Assembly (NCBI GenBank): GCA_964636785.1
Contig: CAZWVK010000082.1
Location: 1-11,851, forward strand
Reading direction: 5' to 3'
Length of the DNA: 11,851 bases
Source: UBA6776 sp964636785
GTDB lineage: Bacteria > Bdellovibrionota > Bdellovibrionia > Bdellovibrionales > UBA1609
Shown here: positions 1 to 6,700 of the stretch, piece by piece
Layout: every line of letters starts with the position of its first letter
Numbering within the stretch: the first letter of the stretch is position 1
Program-made: the position numbers and the translations under genes
Notes under the pieces: model-generated
Databases searched by the model: none
Told to the model about the DNA's origin: nothing
Seen by the model: only the letters and a program-made list of their open reading frames with translations

Positions 1-71
1 ATAAAAAAGCCAAAGGTCCCAATAAAAAGCCCAAGCAGACCCGAAATTAAAATTGCAATTTCCAACTCCAT
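1..71 (-). CDS. rny: N-terminus of a membrane-anchored protein, probably ribonuclease Y (partial)
   Basis: Only the first 23 codons are inside the window. The ATG at 71-69 has a strong Shine-Dalgarno GAGGAG at 86-81, nine bases upstream and inside the end of fau. The peptide starts MELEIAILISG and continues as an uninterrupted hydrophobic stretch with small residues, i.e. a single N-terminal transmembrane anchor. RNase Y, a membrane-bound endoribonuclease that initiates mRNA decay, begins this way, and I recall rny following zapA and fau in Geobacter-like genomes. The fau stop codon lies only two bases before this ATG, so the two genes are probably translationally coupled. The KH and HD domains that would prove the identity lie outside the window, so the name rests on context and the anchor only. 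Any other single-pass membrane protein is possible. Confidence 0.5.
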   Translation of the reverse strand, partial: MELEIAILISGLLGLFIGTFGFF

Positions 72-73
72 TC

Positions 74-649
74 TTATTTTCTCCTCGAAAAAGCAGTGAT
101 GCTTCGGTCAGTGATTAACCAATCCACCGGGATATCCCATGGATCTTTCGGCAAAAGCCCCGAAAAAAGCTGTATATGAAAACCGATTCCAACTTTCAAA
201 ACCCCGGTTAATGAGGTTAAAAAACGATCATAAAAACCTTTGCCGGAGCCTAGGCGAAAGCCCTCCTGGTCAAAAGCCAGTGCCGGCACAAAGACAAGAG
301 CCGCCTCCGCCCCCTCCACTGGATTGGAGTGATCAAGATGGGGCTCGAGAATCCCGTAACTATTCAGCTCAAAATTATTTTCATTGTTTGAAGTTTCATG
401 AAACTCAAGGTCGAGATTTGAGAAATTGATCCGCGGAAAAGCATAACGATAACCTTTCAGCCATGGCACCTGAGCTTCTGATTTGTAAGCCCGATAGCTT
501 AAAAGCAAAGTCCCGCTCTGCAGTTCGCTGGAAACGAAGTGCTGAATATTCCGGCTCAGATTCTTAGACGCAACAGAGTAGGACTCAGTATCCGCTTTGA
601 ACTGGCTCCGACGGTCACGATAGATTTTTCGAATATGGGCTTTTTCCAA
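74..649 (-). CDS. fau: 5-formyltetrahydrofolate cyclo-ligase
   Basis: This cytosolic enzyme (also called YgfA or MTHFS) uses ATP to cyclise 5-formyltetrahydrofolate to 5,10-methenyltetrahydrofolate, returning the storage folate to one-carbon metabolism. The 191 residues match the usual family length. The family signature is clear: VPALAFDQEGFRLGSGKGFYDR at residues 121-142 holds the glycine-rich nucleotide/folate-binding loop GSGKGFYDR, with GILEP at 99-103 before it and a basic N-terminus (KAHIRKIYRDRR) as in other members. The start is TTG at 649-647, with GAGGAAAGG nine bases upstream; an in-frame stop at 676-674 rules out a longer form. It lies 35 bases after zapA and two bases before the next gene, so it is the middle gene of an operon. 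The family assignment is secure. Confidence 0.95.
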   Translation of the reverse strand: MEKAHIRKIYRDRRSQFKADTESYSVASKNLSRNIQHFVSSELQSGTLLLSYRAYKSEAQVPWLKGYRYAFPRINFSNLDLEFHETSNNENNFELNSYGILEPHLDHSNPVEGAEAALVFVPALAFDQEGFRLGSGKGFYDRFLTSLTGVLKVGIGFHIQLFSGLLPKDPWDIPVDWLITDRSITAFSRRK

Positions 650-684
650 AGCCTTTTGCCTTTCCTCTAAAATTTAACTGCGGA

Positions 685-1005
685 TCAATTGTCCAATGTC
701 AGTTGTTTGAGAGGAGAACCACTGAGTTCTGAAAGCGCACTTTTTGCTTTGGCTTCAATCTGATCCAGACGCTGATGAGCCCCCCGCTTTAAGAAGACTA
801 AGTCTTCTGCCAAGTGAAGGGCGGCTAGAACTATTGCATTCTGAAATGAAATATTGGAATGAACCGATAAGGCTTCTTTGACTCGGTCATCGACAAGCTG
901 AACCAGCTCTTTAACAGTTGATTCTCCATGGGATGAGCGAAGCCTAAGAGGAAGACCAGCGACAACGACATCATAGGTTTTTAAAGAACTCTGTTCGTTT
1001 TTCAT
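685..1005 (-). CDS. zapA: Cell division protein ZapA
   Basis: ZapA binds FtsZ and bundles its protofilaments at the division site. The 106-residue product has the family's two parts: a small N-terminal beta/alpha head (YDVVVAGLPLRLRSS, then a helix through VKELVQLVDDRVKEAL) and a long C-terminal helix (about 52-95, NAIVLAALHLAEDLVFLKRG onward) expected to form the dimer and tetramer coiled coil. The ATG at 1005-1003 has AAGGG about seven bases upstream. Its short intergenic region upstream holds a possible promoter, an 11-codon reading frame and a terminator-like hairpin, described separately. It is followed by fau and probably rny. In gammaproteobacteria 6S RNA lies between zapA and fau; here that gap is only 35 bases, so no such RNA fits. 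Confidence 0.92.
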   Translation of the reverse strand: MKNEQSSLKTYDVVVAGLPLRLRSSHGESTVKELVQLVDDRVKEALSVHSNISFQNAIVLAALHLAEDLVFLKRGAHQRLDQIEAKAKSALSELSGSPLKQLTLDN

Positions 1006-1014
1006 GGTCTACCC

Positions 1015-1050
1015 TTAATTAAAACAGTCAAAAAGTGAGCAGAGCTCCAT
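1015..1050 (-). CDS. Possible 11-residue leader peptide upstream of zapA
   Basis: An ATG at 1050-1048 is preceded by a near-ideal Shine-Dalgarno GAGGAG (1062-1057) with a six-base spacer and encodes MELCSLFDCFN before a TAA at 1017-1015. The stop overlaps the AAGGG that serves as zapA's ribosome site, and zapA starts nine bases after it in the same frame, an arrangement suited to translational coupling. The leader's start codon lies in the loop and upper stem of the terminator-like hairpin at 1028-1062. Short frames with a good ribosome site can arise by chance, and no family is recognised, so this is only a candidate regulatory leader. Confidence 0.3.
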   Translation of the reverse strand: MELCSLFDCFN

Positions 1051-1062
1051 AGGACTCTCCTC
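1028..1062 (-). terminator. Terminator or attenuator hairpin between the transporter gene and zapA
   Basis: Read on the minus strand, GAGGAGAGTCC pairs with GGA-G-CTCTGCTC around a TAT loop. This gives ten base pairs, with one mismatch and one bulged G, and is followed by ACTTTTTG. The shape is that of an intrinsic terminator with a short U-tract. It would end transcripts from the transporter gene, whose stop codon is at 1110-1108. Because the candidate zapA promoter lies upstream of it, zapA transcripts would also have to pass it. Confidence 0.5.
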
Positions 1063-1071
1063 TACCCTCAA

Positions 1072-1100
1072 AGGTTAGGACAATTGAAGCTTAAGGTCAA
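1072..1100 (-). promoter_or_regulatory. Candidate sigma-70 promoter for zapA-fau-rny
   Basis: On the minus strand TTGACC (1100-1095) is followed after exactly 17 bases by TAACCT (1077-1072). The -35 box matches five of six consensus bases and the -10 box three of six. It lies just after the transporter stop codon and would start a leader of about 60 bases before zapA. The weak -10 box keeps confidence low. Confidence 0.35.
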
Positions 1101-1107
1101 AGAAGAC

Positions 1108-2748
1108 TCACTCTCTGCGCGGCAATAAATTGTAAGGATCGGTCCCTTTGAGCAGCTGGTAGACATGATTAGATAGAAGCCCAACGATTCGCCGGTACTC
1201 ACCAAGGACGTCAAGATGGATAGATGAGGTGTTGATGGACTCAGGTCGCCCCTTAACCAGCCTACGAATATGATTTTCCCGCATCTTTTCTTCGAGTCTG
1301 CGAATATTTCTTTTATGAAAGACCACGCGCGCAGCCAGATCCTGGTCCTGTCGTTGAAAGCAGACCAAAGACATCTCCGCCACCTGGCGCACTGCGCCCA
1401 ACATCTCCTCAAGGTCTCGCCAGCCTTCCGGTGAAAACTCGAGCTTCAGCTTGTGCTTTTTGGCGGCCAGCTCCAGAAGCTGATTTTCAACCACATCCGC
1501 AGCCGACTCCAAATCCGCAACCAGGTTCAGCTGATTCATCATTTGTTTGTGAAAGGAGGGCGGCGCATGCTCCATATGCTGAGCCAAATACAAACTCAAT
1601 TCTCGGGCTAAAAGATCCACACGGTCATCCGCTTTGCGCATGCTCGCAAAAAACTCAAGATCATCTCTTTTGAACAAATCCAAAGAGTCAGCAATCATTC
1701 TGGTCGCAATATCTCCCATGCGAAGAATTTCACGCTCTGCTCGTGCAATCACAACAGATGGAGACTCCCAGTTTTCTTTAGAAAGGTATTTCGTGCTAAA
1801 TGCCTTTTCCTCATCCGTCGGTGGCAGGAGCTTTTGCATCAACCTAGCTCCATAATGTATTCCCGGAAAAAATACGATGGCTGCGATGATGTTATAAAGG
1901 GTGTTGATATTGGCAACGTCGCGAGCCAATGTCCCCGATGAAATCAGGTCCACAAACCAATAGGAAAATGGAAAAAACAAAATCACACTGACCACTTTGT
2001 AAAAGCAATGGGCCCAAGCCACCTGCTTACCCACCGAATTTCCGCCCGTCGATGCGATCAGTGCGGTTGCCGTTGTCCCGATATTCGCTCCAAAGATCCA
2101 AAAAATCGTATGATAAATATCGATGGAGCCTTGAGTGACTAGAGTCATCGCAATTCCAATTGTCACCGCACTGCTATGAACAATCGCTGTAAAAATAGCT
2201 GTTAAGACAATCGTATAAAATGGGTTGTCCATCAATGACGATAGGATCGATGAAAACAAATCATAGCTTTGAAGGACACTTGTGCCCATTCGGATCATCT
2301 CAAGTCCCCAAAAAATCAGGCCGAATCCAGCAAACGCAAGCATTGTGGTTTTGAGAGTCGAATTCTTAGATAGAAAATGAATCAAAAAACCAATGATAAA
2401 AATCGGCAATCCATACTTAGCAATATCGAATGACAAGACTTGAACTGTGATGGTTGAGCCGATGGCTGTTCCCAATATCACACCCATCACCTGCACCAAT
2501 GAAATCACACCAGCCGACCCGAGGCCGACAAGCATAGAGGTCACTGCACCCGAACTTTGTAAAATCATAGTCAATGCGATTCCAAGAAGAACTCCAAGGA
2601 TGGGTCTTCTGGAAAGAACGGAAATCAAATTACGAATACGGTTCGCAGCCAAGCGCTGCAAAGAGTCCGAGGTGAGGGTCAGGCCAAACATAAAAAAGGC
2701 CACACCGCCCAAAGTGATAACTAATGATGAATGTGATTGGTCTAACAA
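1108..2748 (-). CDS. Na/Pi-cotransporter family protein with C-terminal PhoU-like domain
   Basis: An inner-membrane protein of the Na+/phosphate cotransporter II family (NptA/YjbB type), expected to move inorganic phosphate with sodium. The N-terminal half (residues about 8-300) is strongly hydrophobic and shows the family's inverted duplication: QSS at 64-66 with GTAIGST at 93-99 in the first repeat, and HSSA at 191-194 with GANIGTT at 220-226 in the second. Residues about 340-540 are charged and helical, resembling PhoU, the cytosolic part linked to phosphate signalling in such fusions. The 546-residue length fits this architecture. The start is TTG (2748-2746) with AGGGAG six bases upstream; that site lies within a perfect hairpin. 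The direction of transport (uptake or efflux) cannot be read from sequence. Confidence 0.88.
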   Translation of the reverse strand: MLDQSHSSLVITLGGVAFFMFGLTLTSDSLQRLAANRIRNLISVLSRRPILGVLLGIALTMILQSSGAVTSMLVGLGSAGVISLVQVMGVILGTAIGSTITVQVLSFDIAKYGLPIFIIGFLIHFLSKNSTLKTTMLAFAGFGLIFWGLEMIRMGTSVLQSYDLFSSILSSLMDNPFYTIVLTAIFTAIVHSSAVTIGIAMTLVTQGSIDIYHTIFWIFGANIGTTATALIASTGGNSVGKQVAWAHCFYKVVSVILFFPFSYWFVDLISSGTLARDVANINTLYNIIAAIVFFPGIHYGARLMQKLLPPTDEEKAFSTKYLSKENWESPSVVIARAEREILRMGDIATRMIADSLDLFKRDDLEFFASMRKADDRVDLLARELSLYLAQHMEHAPPSFHKQMMNQLNLVADLESAADVVENQLLELAAKKHKLKLEFSPEGWRDLEEMLGAVRQVAEMSLVCFQRQDQDLAARVVFHKRNIRRLEEKMRENHIRRLVKGRPESINTSSIHLDVLGEYRRIVGLLSNHVYQLLKGTDPYNLLPRRE

Positions 2749-2754
2749 AGAGGG

Positions 2755-2782
2755 CTCCCTTAAGTCTTATAGCTTAAGGGAG
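2755..2782 (-). promoter_or_regulatory. Perfect 10-bp hairpin containing the transporter's ribosome binding site
   Basis: On the minus strand CTCCCTTAAG and CTTAAGGGAG are exact inverted repeats around the 8-base loop CTATAAGA. The downstream arm includes AGGGAG, the only Shine-Dalgarno candidate for the TTG start at 2748. The minus-strand hairpin is not followed by a U-tract, so it is not a normal terminator for the upstream hydrolase gene; on the plus strand it is followed by TTTT. It begins 16 bases after the hydrolase stop codon. It may therefore control translation, protect or process the transcript, or act as a DNA operator. Confidence 0.6.
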
Positions 2783-2798
2783 TTTTCCTAGGAATCAA

Positions 2799-5588
2799 CT
2801 AGTAAAGCGAAGTGTCCCCACCTTCGGGCTTGCTGATAAGAATCCGACCGCGCCACTGCGACAGAGCTTTTTCAGCATAACGGAACGCATTTCTCAGTTC
2901 TTCAAGAGTGGACGTTTCCGAGTTTAAAATTTCCATAACTCGAATTTTTGATGCAACAAAATAGTTTGGCATCACCTTTTCGATATAGTCGGCCAAAAGC
3001 TGATCTTGTTCCTCTTTCGCATTTGTCACTTCGCCATACTCTAGGCGATTATACTCAGCCGTTTTCTGGTTGAGCTTTTCACGCAAACCACCAGCACCCT
3101 CTAGACTTTGCGCAAGCTTTTGAGTCTCGCCTCCAAGCGCTCCACTCAAAGCCTCTTCCAAAAGCAGAGCATCGCCCTGTTTTAAAAGCTCCTGGTAATC
3201 TTGAGAGGCTTTCTCGGCGTCCTGATAGGTTTTTAAAAGCTCTTTTGGAAGCTGATCAAAAGCCTCTGCCATAGAACGACCACCTCGTAAGATTTCAACC
3301 AAAAAGGCTTCCTGAACATCTCTTACTTTAAGATCGTAGGTCTCAAGCTCATTATATAGAGCAACCCTCTTTTCCTCATAAGCTCTAAGAGCTTCGGAGT
3401 TTGCACCATTTAAAGCCTGATCCAGTCGAGTTTCTGCGTGCGAAACTTCTCGCTTTAACTCTTCCATTTCTTTTTTCAACTTATCGCGCTGATGCTCTAG
3501 GTCTTTCATATGCACATGATTTTCCAAACGAGCATGGATGTTGTTCTCAGCAAAACTTTTAAGCTCTCCCTCTGGAACCCATCTTTTTGTGCGGATCTCC
3601 TGAATGCGATCCAAGGCCTCTTGCATTTTTGCGACATCACTCGGATCAAGAACAGTTCCCTGGTCGTCCTCAATAGAGCCAAGAGCCATGATCTTTTGAG
3701 CTTTTTCCTCATCGGAGATCTTTTCTTTGCGAATGGCAGTAACCATTTTGATTCGCTGAGTGAGTTGTCCGCCGATCATGTTCAGCTTCTGAAAATCTTC
3801 AGTGGCTCCAATATCAAAATGGACAAACTCTTTGAGGTACTCTCGAAATGCCAAGTTGTTTCCATAGGCCTTTAAAAGACCAAGAATGGATTCTCTTTGA
3901 TCCGCAAGTGGATCATTGTTCTTCTTTGCTTCCTCAAGACGCTGTTTTGGGGTGATCTCGGTGAGCTCAATTCCTTTATTATTAAGAACTTTTGCAATGA
4001 ACTCTTTAATCACCTGGTAAGTCTCAAAAACACCTTTATCCGTGTAATCCAGAAAGTAGCCAGGCTTGAACTGCTCGACGCTTTCATTCTTTCCTTCAGC
4101 TAGGGATGCAATTCGATTCTCTAAGTAAGTTTTAAACTCTGGGACCCACTGATAGGCCATGAGCACCAAGGTGGAGTCGTAATTATTCACCGGAGTTAAG
4201 TATGTGTACTCATTAACATGACCCTTTAAGACTTCCTCGCGAAAGAGCTTTCGCAATTCCTCATCCGTTTTCGAATCCATATTCGAATTTGGATTTTTCA
4301 ACGCAAGGTATTCACGAAGGGCATTAAGGGCCTCTGCGTGATCTTTCTTTGGCATATAATGATCAAAGATCATATGTCCGACAGCTTCCACATCTCCACG
4401 GAAATGAACCCGAGAAGAAAAGGTCCAAAGTGTCGTGTCTGGAAGAGCGCGAACATACTCTTCGATTTGATCTTCTTTTAAAATGTAAAGTCCATCGTGC
4501 TCACCCATGATATAAAGAGCAGGAAGCGAAATATCGGTGCCCTTTTCCCATGAGTTGAACATAGAGAGCTGAGTGCACATCAGGCCTGAAAGAGCCGAGA
4601 TCTTATCTTCAGCCATAAGGTTTGCAAAGAGTTTGCAATCTTCTGGGTTGATTCGCGCCATGATCTCATCTTCTTTTTGCATGAGATCCTTCATGCGCGC
4701 TGCTGTTGTTTTATCTTCAAATGTTCCACCCGGTTTGTCATCTGGAACAAAAGAAAGGGGAATCATACCCACATAGGCTTTGTGAAGACCGAGTTTTTCG
4801 TACTTTCTCCCCGTTCTACGAAGTGCCATATCAGCAACAATTCCACCCTTGCTATGCCCGATCAGAAACGTCGGAACATCGGGGTGAACAAACTTGTTTC
4901 TAAATGCCACACGGAATTCAAAATACTCTTCATCATTTTCAAACCACTCACGCACACCTTCACCATGCCATGGCTGATCCATTCCAAAGGTGAAAACGTT
5001 GTATTTAGCCATATAATTCATCAAGGTGTCTGCCGTGTGTCCGCCTGTGGTTTTTGTTCCACCACCATGTCCCCAATCTAATGCCGCTGTTGCATCAGGG
5101 CCAATCAACCAAAGGGGCTCACCATTGAGTGCACGGTGAAGATTTTCGTAAAGAGCTTGAGCGTTTACAGTCACATTGGTGGAAAGAAGTTTTCCCTTAA
5201 ATTCCATTTCCACTCTTAGGATTAAGAAGTCGCCATTTTTCTGCTCAACTTTCACAACACCTGGCGCAGACGCTTTTCGCAATTGATGCCCAACAAAGCT
5301 GACACCGGGAGGAAGAAGTTTTTGCAGCGCCTCTGGGCCGATCTCACCCTGCCATGTTTTAGACAGACGCTTTTCTGTTTCGGGATTCAAAAATTCTGGA
5401 TGCTTAAGCTTAGACTCGCCTCTTCGTTCCTCAGCTTTGTTCACATAAGACATGTAATCGCCCGGAACGGACAATAGGTCCGTGCATGTTTGTGCAAAAG
5501 TCGAACTTGAAGCTGAGATTAGAAATGTTAAGAAAAATACAAATAGAGTTTTCTGTGTATTTCGGTTTTTCAAAATGAGACTAGACAA
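2799..5588 (-). CDS. Secreted alpha/beta hydrolase with long helical, coiled-coil C-terminal region
   Basis: A 929-residue protein I do not recognise as a named gene. A Sec signal peptide occupies about residues 12-32, with cleavage likely after STFA, so it acts in the periplasm or outside. Residues about 155-415 look like an alpha/beta hydrolase: HGGG at 174-177 could form the oxyanion hole, GHSKG at 244-248 is a nucleophile elbow with Ser246, GEHD gives Asp365 after a beta strand, and VGHMIFDH gives His405, a full Ser-Asp-His set. The remaining 500 residues are charged and helical, with a strong coiled coil at about 695-760. Substrate is unknown: esterase, lipase or peptidase are all possible. 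The TTG start (5588-5586) has AAGGGG eight bases upstream. The transporter gene follows after 50 bases. The hydrolase domain is fairly secure, the role is not. Confidence 0.8.
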   Translation of the reverse strand: MSSLILKNRNTQKTLFVFFLTFLISASSSTFAQTCTDLLSVPGDYMSYVNKAEERRGESKLKHPEFLNPETEKRLSKTWQGEIGPEALQKLLPPGVSFVGHQLRKASAPGVVKVEQKNGDFLILRVEMEFKGKLLSTNVTVNAQALYENLHRALNGEPLWLIGPDATAALDWGHGGGTKTTGGHTADTLMNYMAKYNVFTFGMDQPWHGEGVREWFENDEEYFEFRVAFRNKFVHPDVPTFLIGHSKGGIVADMALRRTGRKYEKLGLHKAYVGMIPLSFVPDDKPGGTFEDKTTAARMKDLMQKEDEIMARINPEDCKLFANLMAEDKISALSGLMCTQLSMFNSWEKGTDISLPALYIMGEHDGLYILKEDQIEEYVRALPDTTLWTFSSRVHFRGDVEAVGHMIFDHYMPKKDHAEALNALREYLALKNPNSNMDSKTDEELRKLFREEVLKGHVNEYTYLTPVNNYDSTLVLMAYQWVPEFKTYLENRIASLAEGKNESVEQFKPGYFLDYTDKGVFETYQVIKEFIAKVLNNKGIELTEITPKQRLEEAKKNNDPLADQRESILGLLKAYGNNLAFREYLKEFVHFDIGATEDFQKLNMIGGQLTQRIKMVTAIRKEKISDEEKAQKIMALGSIEDDQGTVLDPSDVAKMQEALDRIQEIRTKRWVPEGELKSFAENNIHARLENHVHMKDLEHQRDKLKKEMEELKREVSHAETRLDQALNGANSEALRAYEEKRVALYNELETYDLKVRDVQEAFLVEILRGGRSMAEAFDQLPKELLKTYQDAEKASQDYQELLKQGDALLLEEALSGALGGETQKLAQSLEGAGGLREKLNQKTAEYNRLEYGEVTNAKEEQDQLLADYIEKVMPNYFVASKIRVMEILNSETSTLEELRNAFRYAEKALSQWRGRILISKPEGGDTSLY

Positions 5589-5669
5589 TCACCACACCCC
5601 TTTAAGACGAAATAGGGGACCATTTTTCGCCAATATGACGAAGGGTGTCTATGGAAAGCTTTTCAATTC

Positions 5670-5688
5670 CCGTGTCTTTTCTTCACGG
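5670..5688. repeat. Inverted repeat in the hsp20 upstream region
   Basis: CCGTG (5670-5674) and CACGG (5684-5688) form an inverted repeat with a 9-base spacer, just upstream of the sigma-32-like promoter. The 9-base spacing equals that of the CIRCE operator, but the arm sequence does not match CIRCE. An overlapping shorter repeat, CACGGTCGTG, follows at 5684-5693. It could be an operator for a heat-shock or divergent-gene regulator, or chance. Confidence 0.3.
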
Positions 5689-5695
5689 TCGTGAC

Positions 5696-5724
5696 CTTGA
5701 CAGCTTTAAAAGCGCACCCAGTTT
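5696..5724 (+). promoter_or_regulatory. Sigma-32-like heat-shock promoter of hsp20
   Basis: CTTGACA (5696-5702) and CCCAGTTT (5717-5724) are separated by 14 bases, close to the RpoH pattern of CTTGAAA and CCCCATNT with 13-15 bases between. The location about 70 bases before an Hsp20 start supports it. TTGACA at 5697-5702 would also match a sigma-70 -35 box, so the sigma factor is inferred. Confidence 0.5.
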
Positions 5725-5793
5725 TAAGATGTAACGGATGCGCATCCTTTCATTTAACTATTTTTAATAGGCTGAATAAGAGGAGGTTAGAAA

Positions 5794-6312
5794 ATGAGAG
5801 ACTTATCTATATATCGCTCACGTCCCGGCTCTCTATGGGACTTTATGAATGAATTTGAAAGAGCATTTGATTCCGCATGGAGCGGTCGCGAAATGGAGCC
5901 AGGCTCTAAGCAAACGCCAATGTTTAATCCGCCGGTAGATATTGATGAAGGTGAAAACCATTACCTAATCAGTGTGGATCTACCTGGAGTGAAGGAGAAT
6001 GACATAAAGGTGGATGTTCACCTAGGCCAGCTGACTATTTCAGGTGAGCGTAGTTATGAAAACAAAAAGGAAAACGGCCAAAGCAAATTCTTTGAAAGAT
6101 CTTTTGGTCGATTCACCCGTAGCTTCACTCTTCCGAGCGAGGTCGATGGCGAAAACATCGAAGCTCGATTTGAGAACGGGGTATTAGAAGTTTACGTACC
6201 TAAAACCGCAAAAGCACAACCTAAGAGCATAAAAGTTGAAAGCGGTAAAGGTGGGCTCTTCTCCCGGCTCCTTGGGGAGAAGAAAGAAGTGAGTTCTTCA
6301 GGCGAGCACTGA
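5794..6312 (+). CDS. Small heat shock protein, Hsp20/alpha-crystallin family
   Basis: An ATP-independent holdase that binds unfolding proteins and passes them to DnaK/ClpB. The 172-residue product has an N-terminal arm rich in aromatic and acidic residues (LWDFMNEFERAFDSAW), an alpha-crystallin domain at about 45-137 (YLISVDLPGVKENDIKV, LTISGER, ARFENGVLEVYVPK) and a short C-terminal tail with the I-x-V anchor (IKV, 146-148) that docks neighbouring dimers into oligomers. The ATG at 5794 has a strong AGGAGG eight bases upstream. It is a single-gene unit: a heat-shock-like promoter precedes it, a strong terminator follows, and the neighbouring genes on both sides run in the opposite direction. 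Such monocistronic, strongly expressed organisation is typical of the family. The call is secure; I give no symbol because hspA, hsp18 and ibpA names are not distinguishable here. Confidence 0.96.
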   Translation: MRDLSIYRSRPGSLWDFMNEFERAFDSAWSGREMEPGSKQTPMFNPPVDIDEGENHYLISVDLPGVKENDIKVDVHLGQLTISGERSYENKKENGQSKFFERSFGRFTRSFTLPSEVDGENIEARFENGVLEVYVPKTAKAQPKSIKVESGKGGLFSRLLGEKKEVSSSGEH

Positions 6313-6346
6313 CCAGTGTTTGAGGACTTGCTACCCACCGTGAGAC

Positions 6347-6380
6347 AAGGGCTATTTCTCTGAAGTAGCCCTTTCTCTTG
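6347..6380 (+). terminator. Rho-independent terminator of hsp20
   Basis: AAGGGCTA (6347-6354) pairs perfectly with TAGCCCTT (6366-6373). The pairing can extend inward by four more pairs, including one G-T, to a three-base loop. The stem is followed by a T-rich run, TCTCTTGATTCTT. It lies 35 bases after the hsp20 stop. On the minus strand no T-tract follows, so it serves the plus-strand gene. Confidence 0.85.
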
Positions 6381-6384
6381 ATTC

Positions 6385-6636
6385 TTATTTGCACTCGGCG
6401 TTGATGATGATCAGATTATGAAGTTTGCTTTCAATTTCGACACAGCTGCTCCCTGGCTTTTGAGCACAGTCGTCTTGAATCACGATTTGATTTTTATAAT
6501 CTTCACGAACGACCCGATTGTTTTCACACCATGAATGGTATTGGAACGGGGTTAGAAGATCTGGATCTTTAAAGAAATCGTCCACTCCGGAAGCCATGGC
6601 CGATGACAGTAAAAACGTTAGACAAACTGTTTTCAT
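6385..6636 (-). CDS. Small secreted protein of unknown function with four mature-region cysteines
   Basis: An 83-residue protein that I do not recognise. The first 16 or so residues (MKTVCLTFLLSSAMAS) form a short Sec signal peptide with a likely cut after AMA, leaving a mature chain of about 67 residues for the periplasm or outside. The mature part is acidic and aromatic near its start (DDFFKDPDLLTPF) and carries cysteines at 37, 57, 65 and 82, enough for two disulfides. A run of hydrophobic beta-type segments (NQIVIQDD, NLIIINAEC) suggests a small beta fold. The ATG at 6636-6634 has GAGGG three bases upstream, a short spacing. It lies 64 bases after the OlsA-like gene and converges with hsp20. 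It may be the last gene of the minus-strand cluster. Confidence 0.65.
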   Translation of the reverse strand: MKTVCLTFLLSSAMASGVDDFFKDPDLLTPFQYHSWCENNRVVREDYKNQIVIQDDCAQKPGSSCVEIESKLHNLIIINAECK

Positions 6637-6643
6637 GAACCCT

Positions 6644-6656
6644 CACTTTAAAAGTG
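6644..6656. repeat. 13-base palindrome upstream of the small secreted protein gene
   Basis: CACTTT and AAAGTG flank a single central A, giving a perfect palindrome that overlaps the ribosome binding region of the gene at 6385-6636. The loop is too short for an RNA hairpin, so if it is functional it would be a DNA-level operator. Chance is also likely, given the AT content. Confidence 0.25.
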
Positions 6657-6700
6657 TGGCGGGTTTAGCACGTCCCTTAAGTTTAAATCAAGAAGATGGT

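Noticed and set aside
139..429. Plus-strand frame with a run of prolines, opposite fau
   Set aside because: It is fully antisense to the well-supported fau gene, has no ribosome site, and its composition comes from reading fau backwards.
650..684. 6S RNA between zapA and fau
   Set aside because: The gap is only 35 bases; 6S RNA is about 180 bases. The 102-base gap upstream of zapA is also too short and has no matching long hairpin.
1068..1412. Minus-strand frame of 114 codons inside the transporter gene
   Set aside because: It lies in a different frame within the conserved PhoU-like region of the transporter and has no recognisable features.
3510..5081. Several plus-strand frames opposite the hydrolase gene
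   Set aside because: They are shadows of the long minus-strand frame, without ribosome sites or family features; the hydrolase motifs show which strand is coding.
5670..5688. CIRCE operator
   Set aside because: The 9-base spacer fits, but the arms CCGTG/CACGG do not match TTAGCACTC/GAGTGCTAA.
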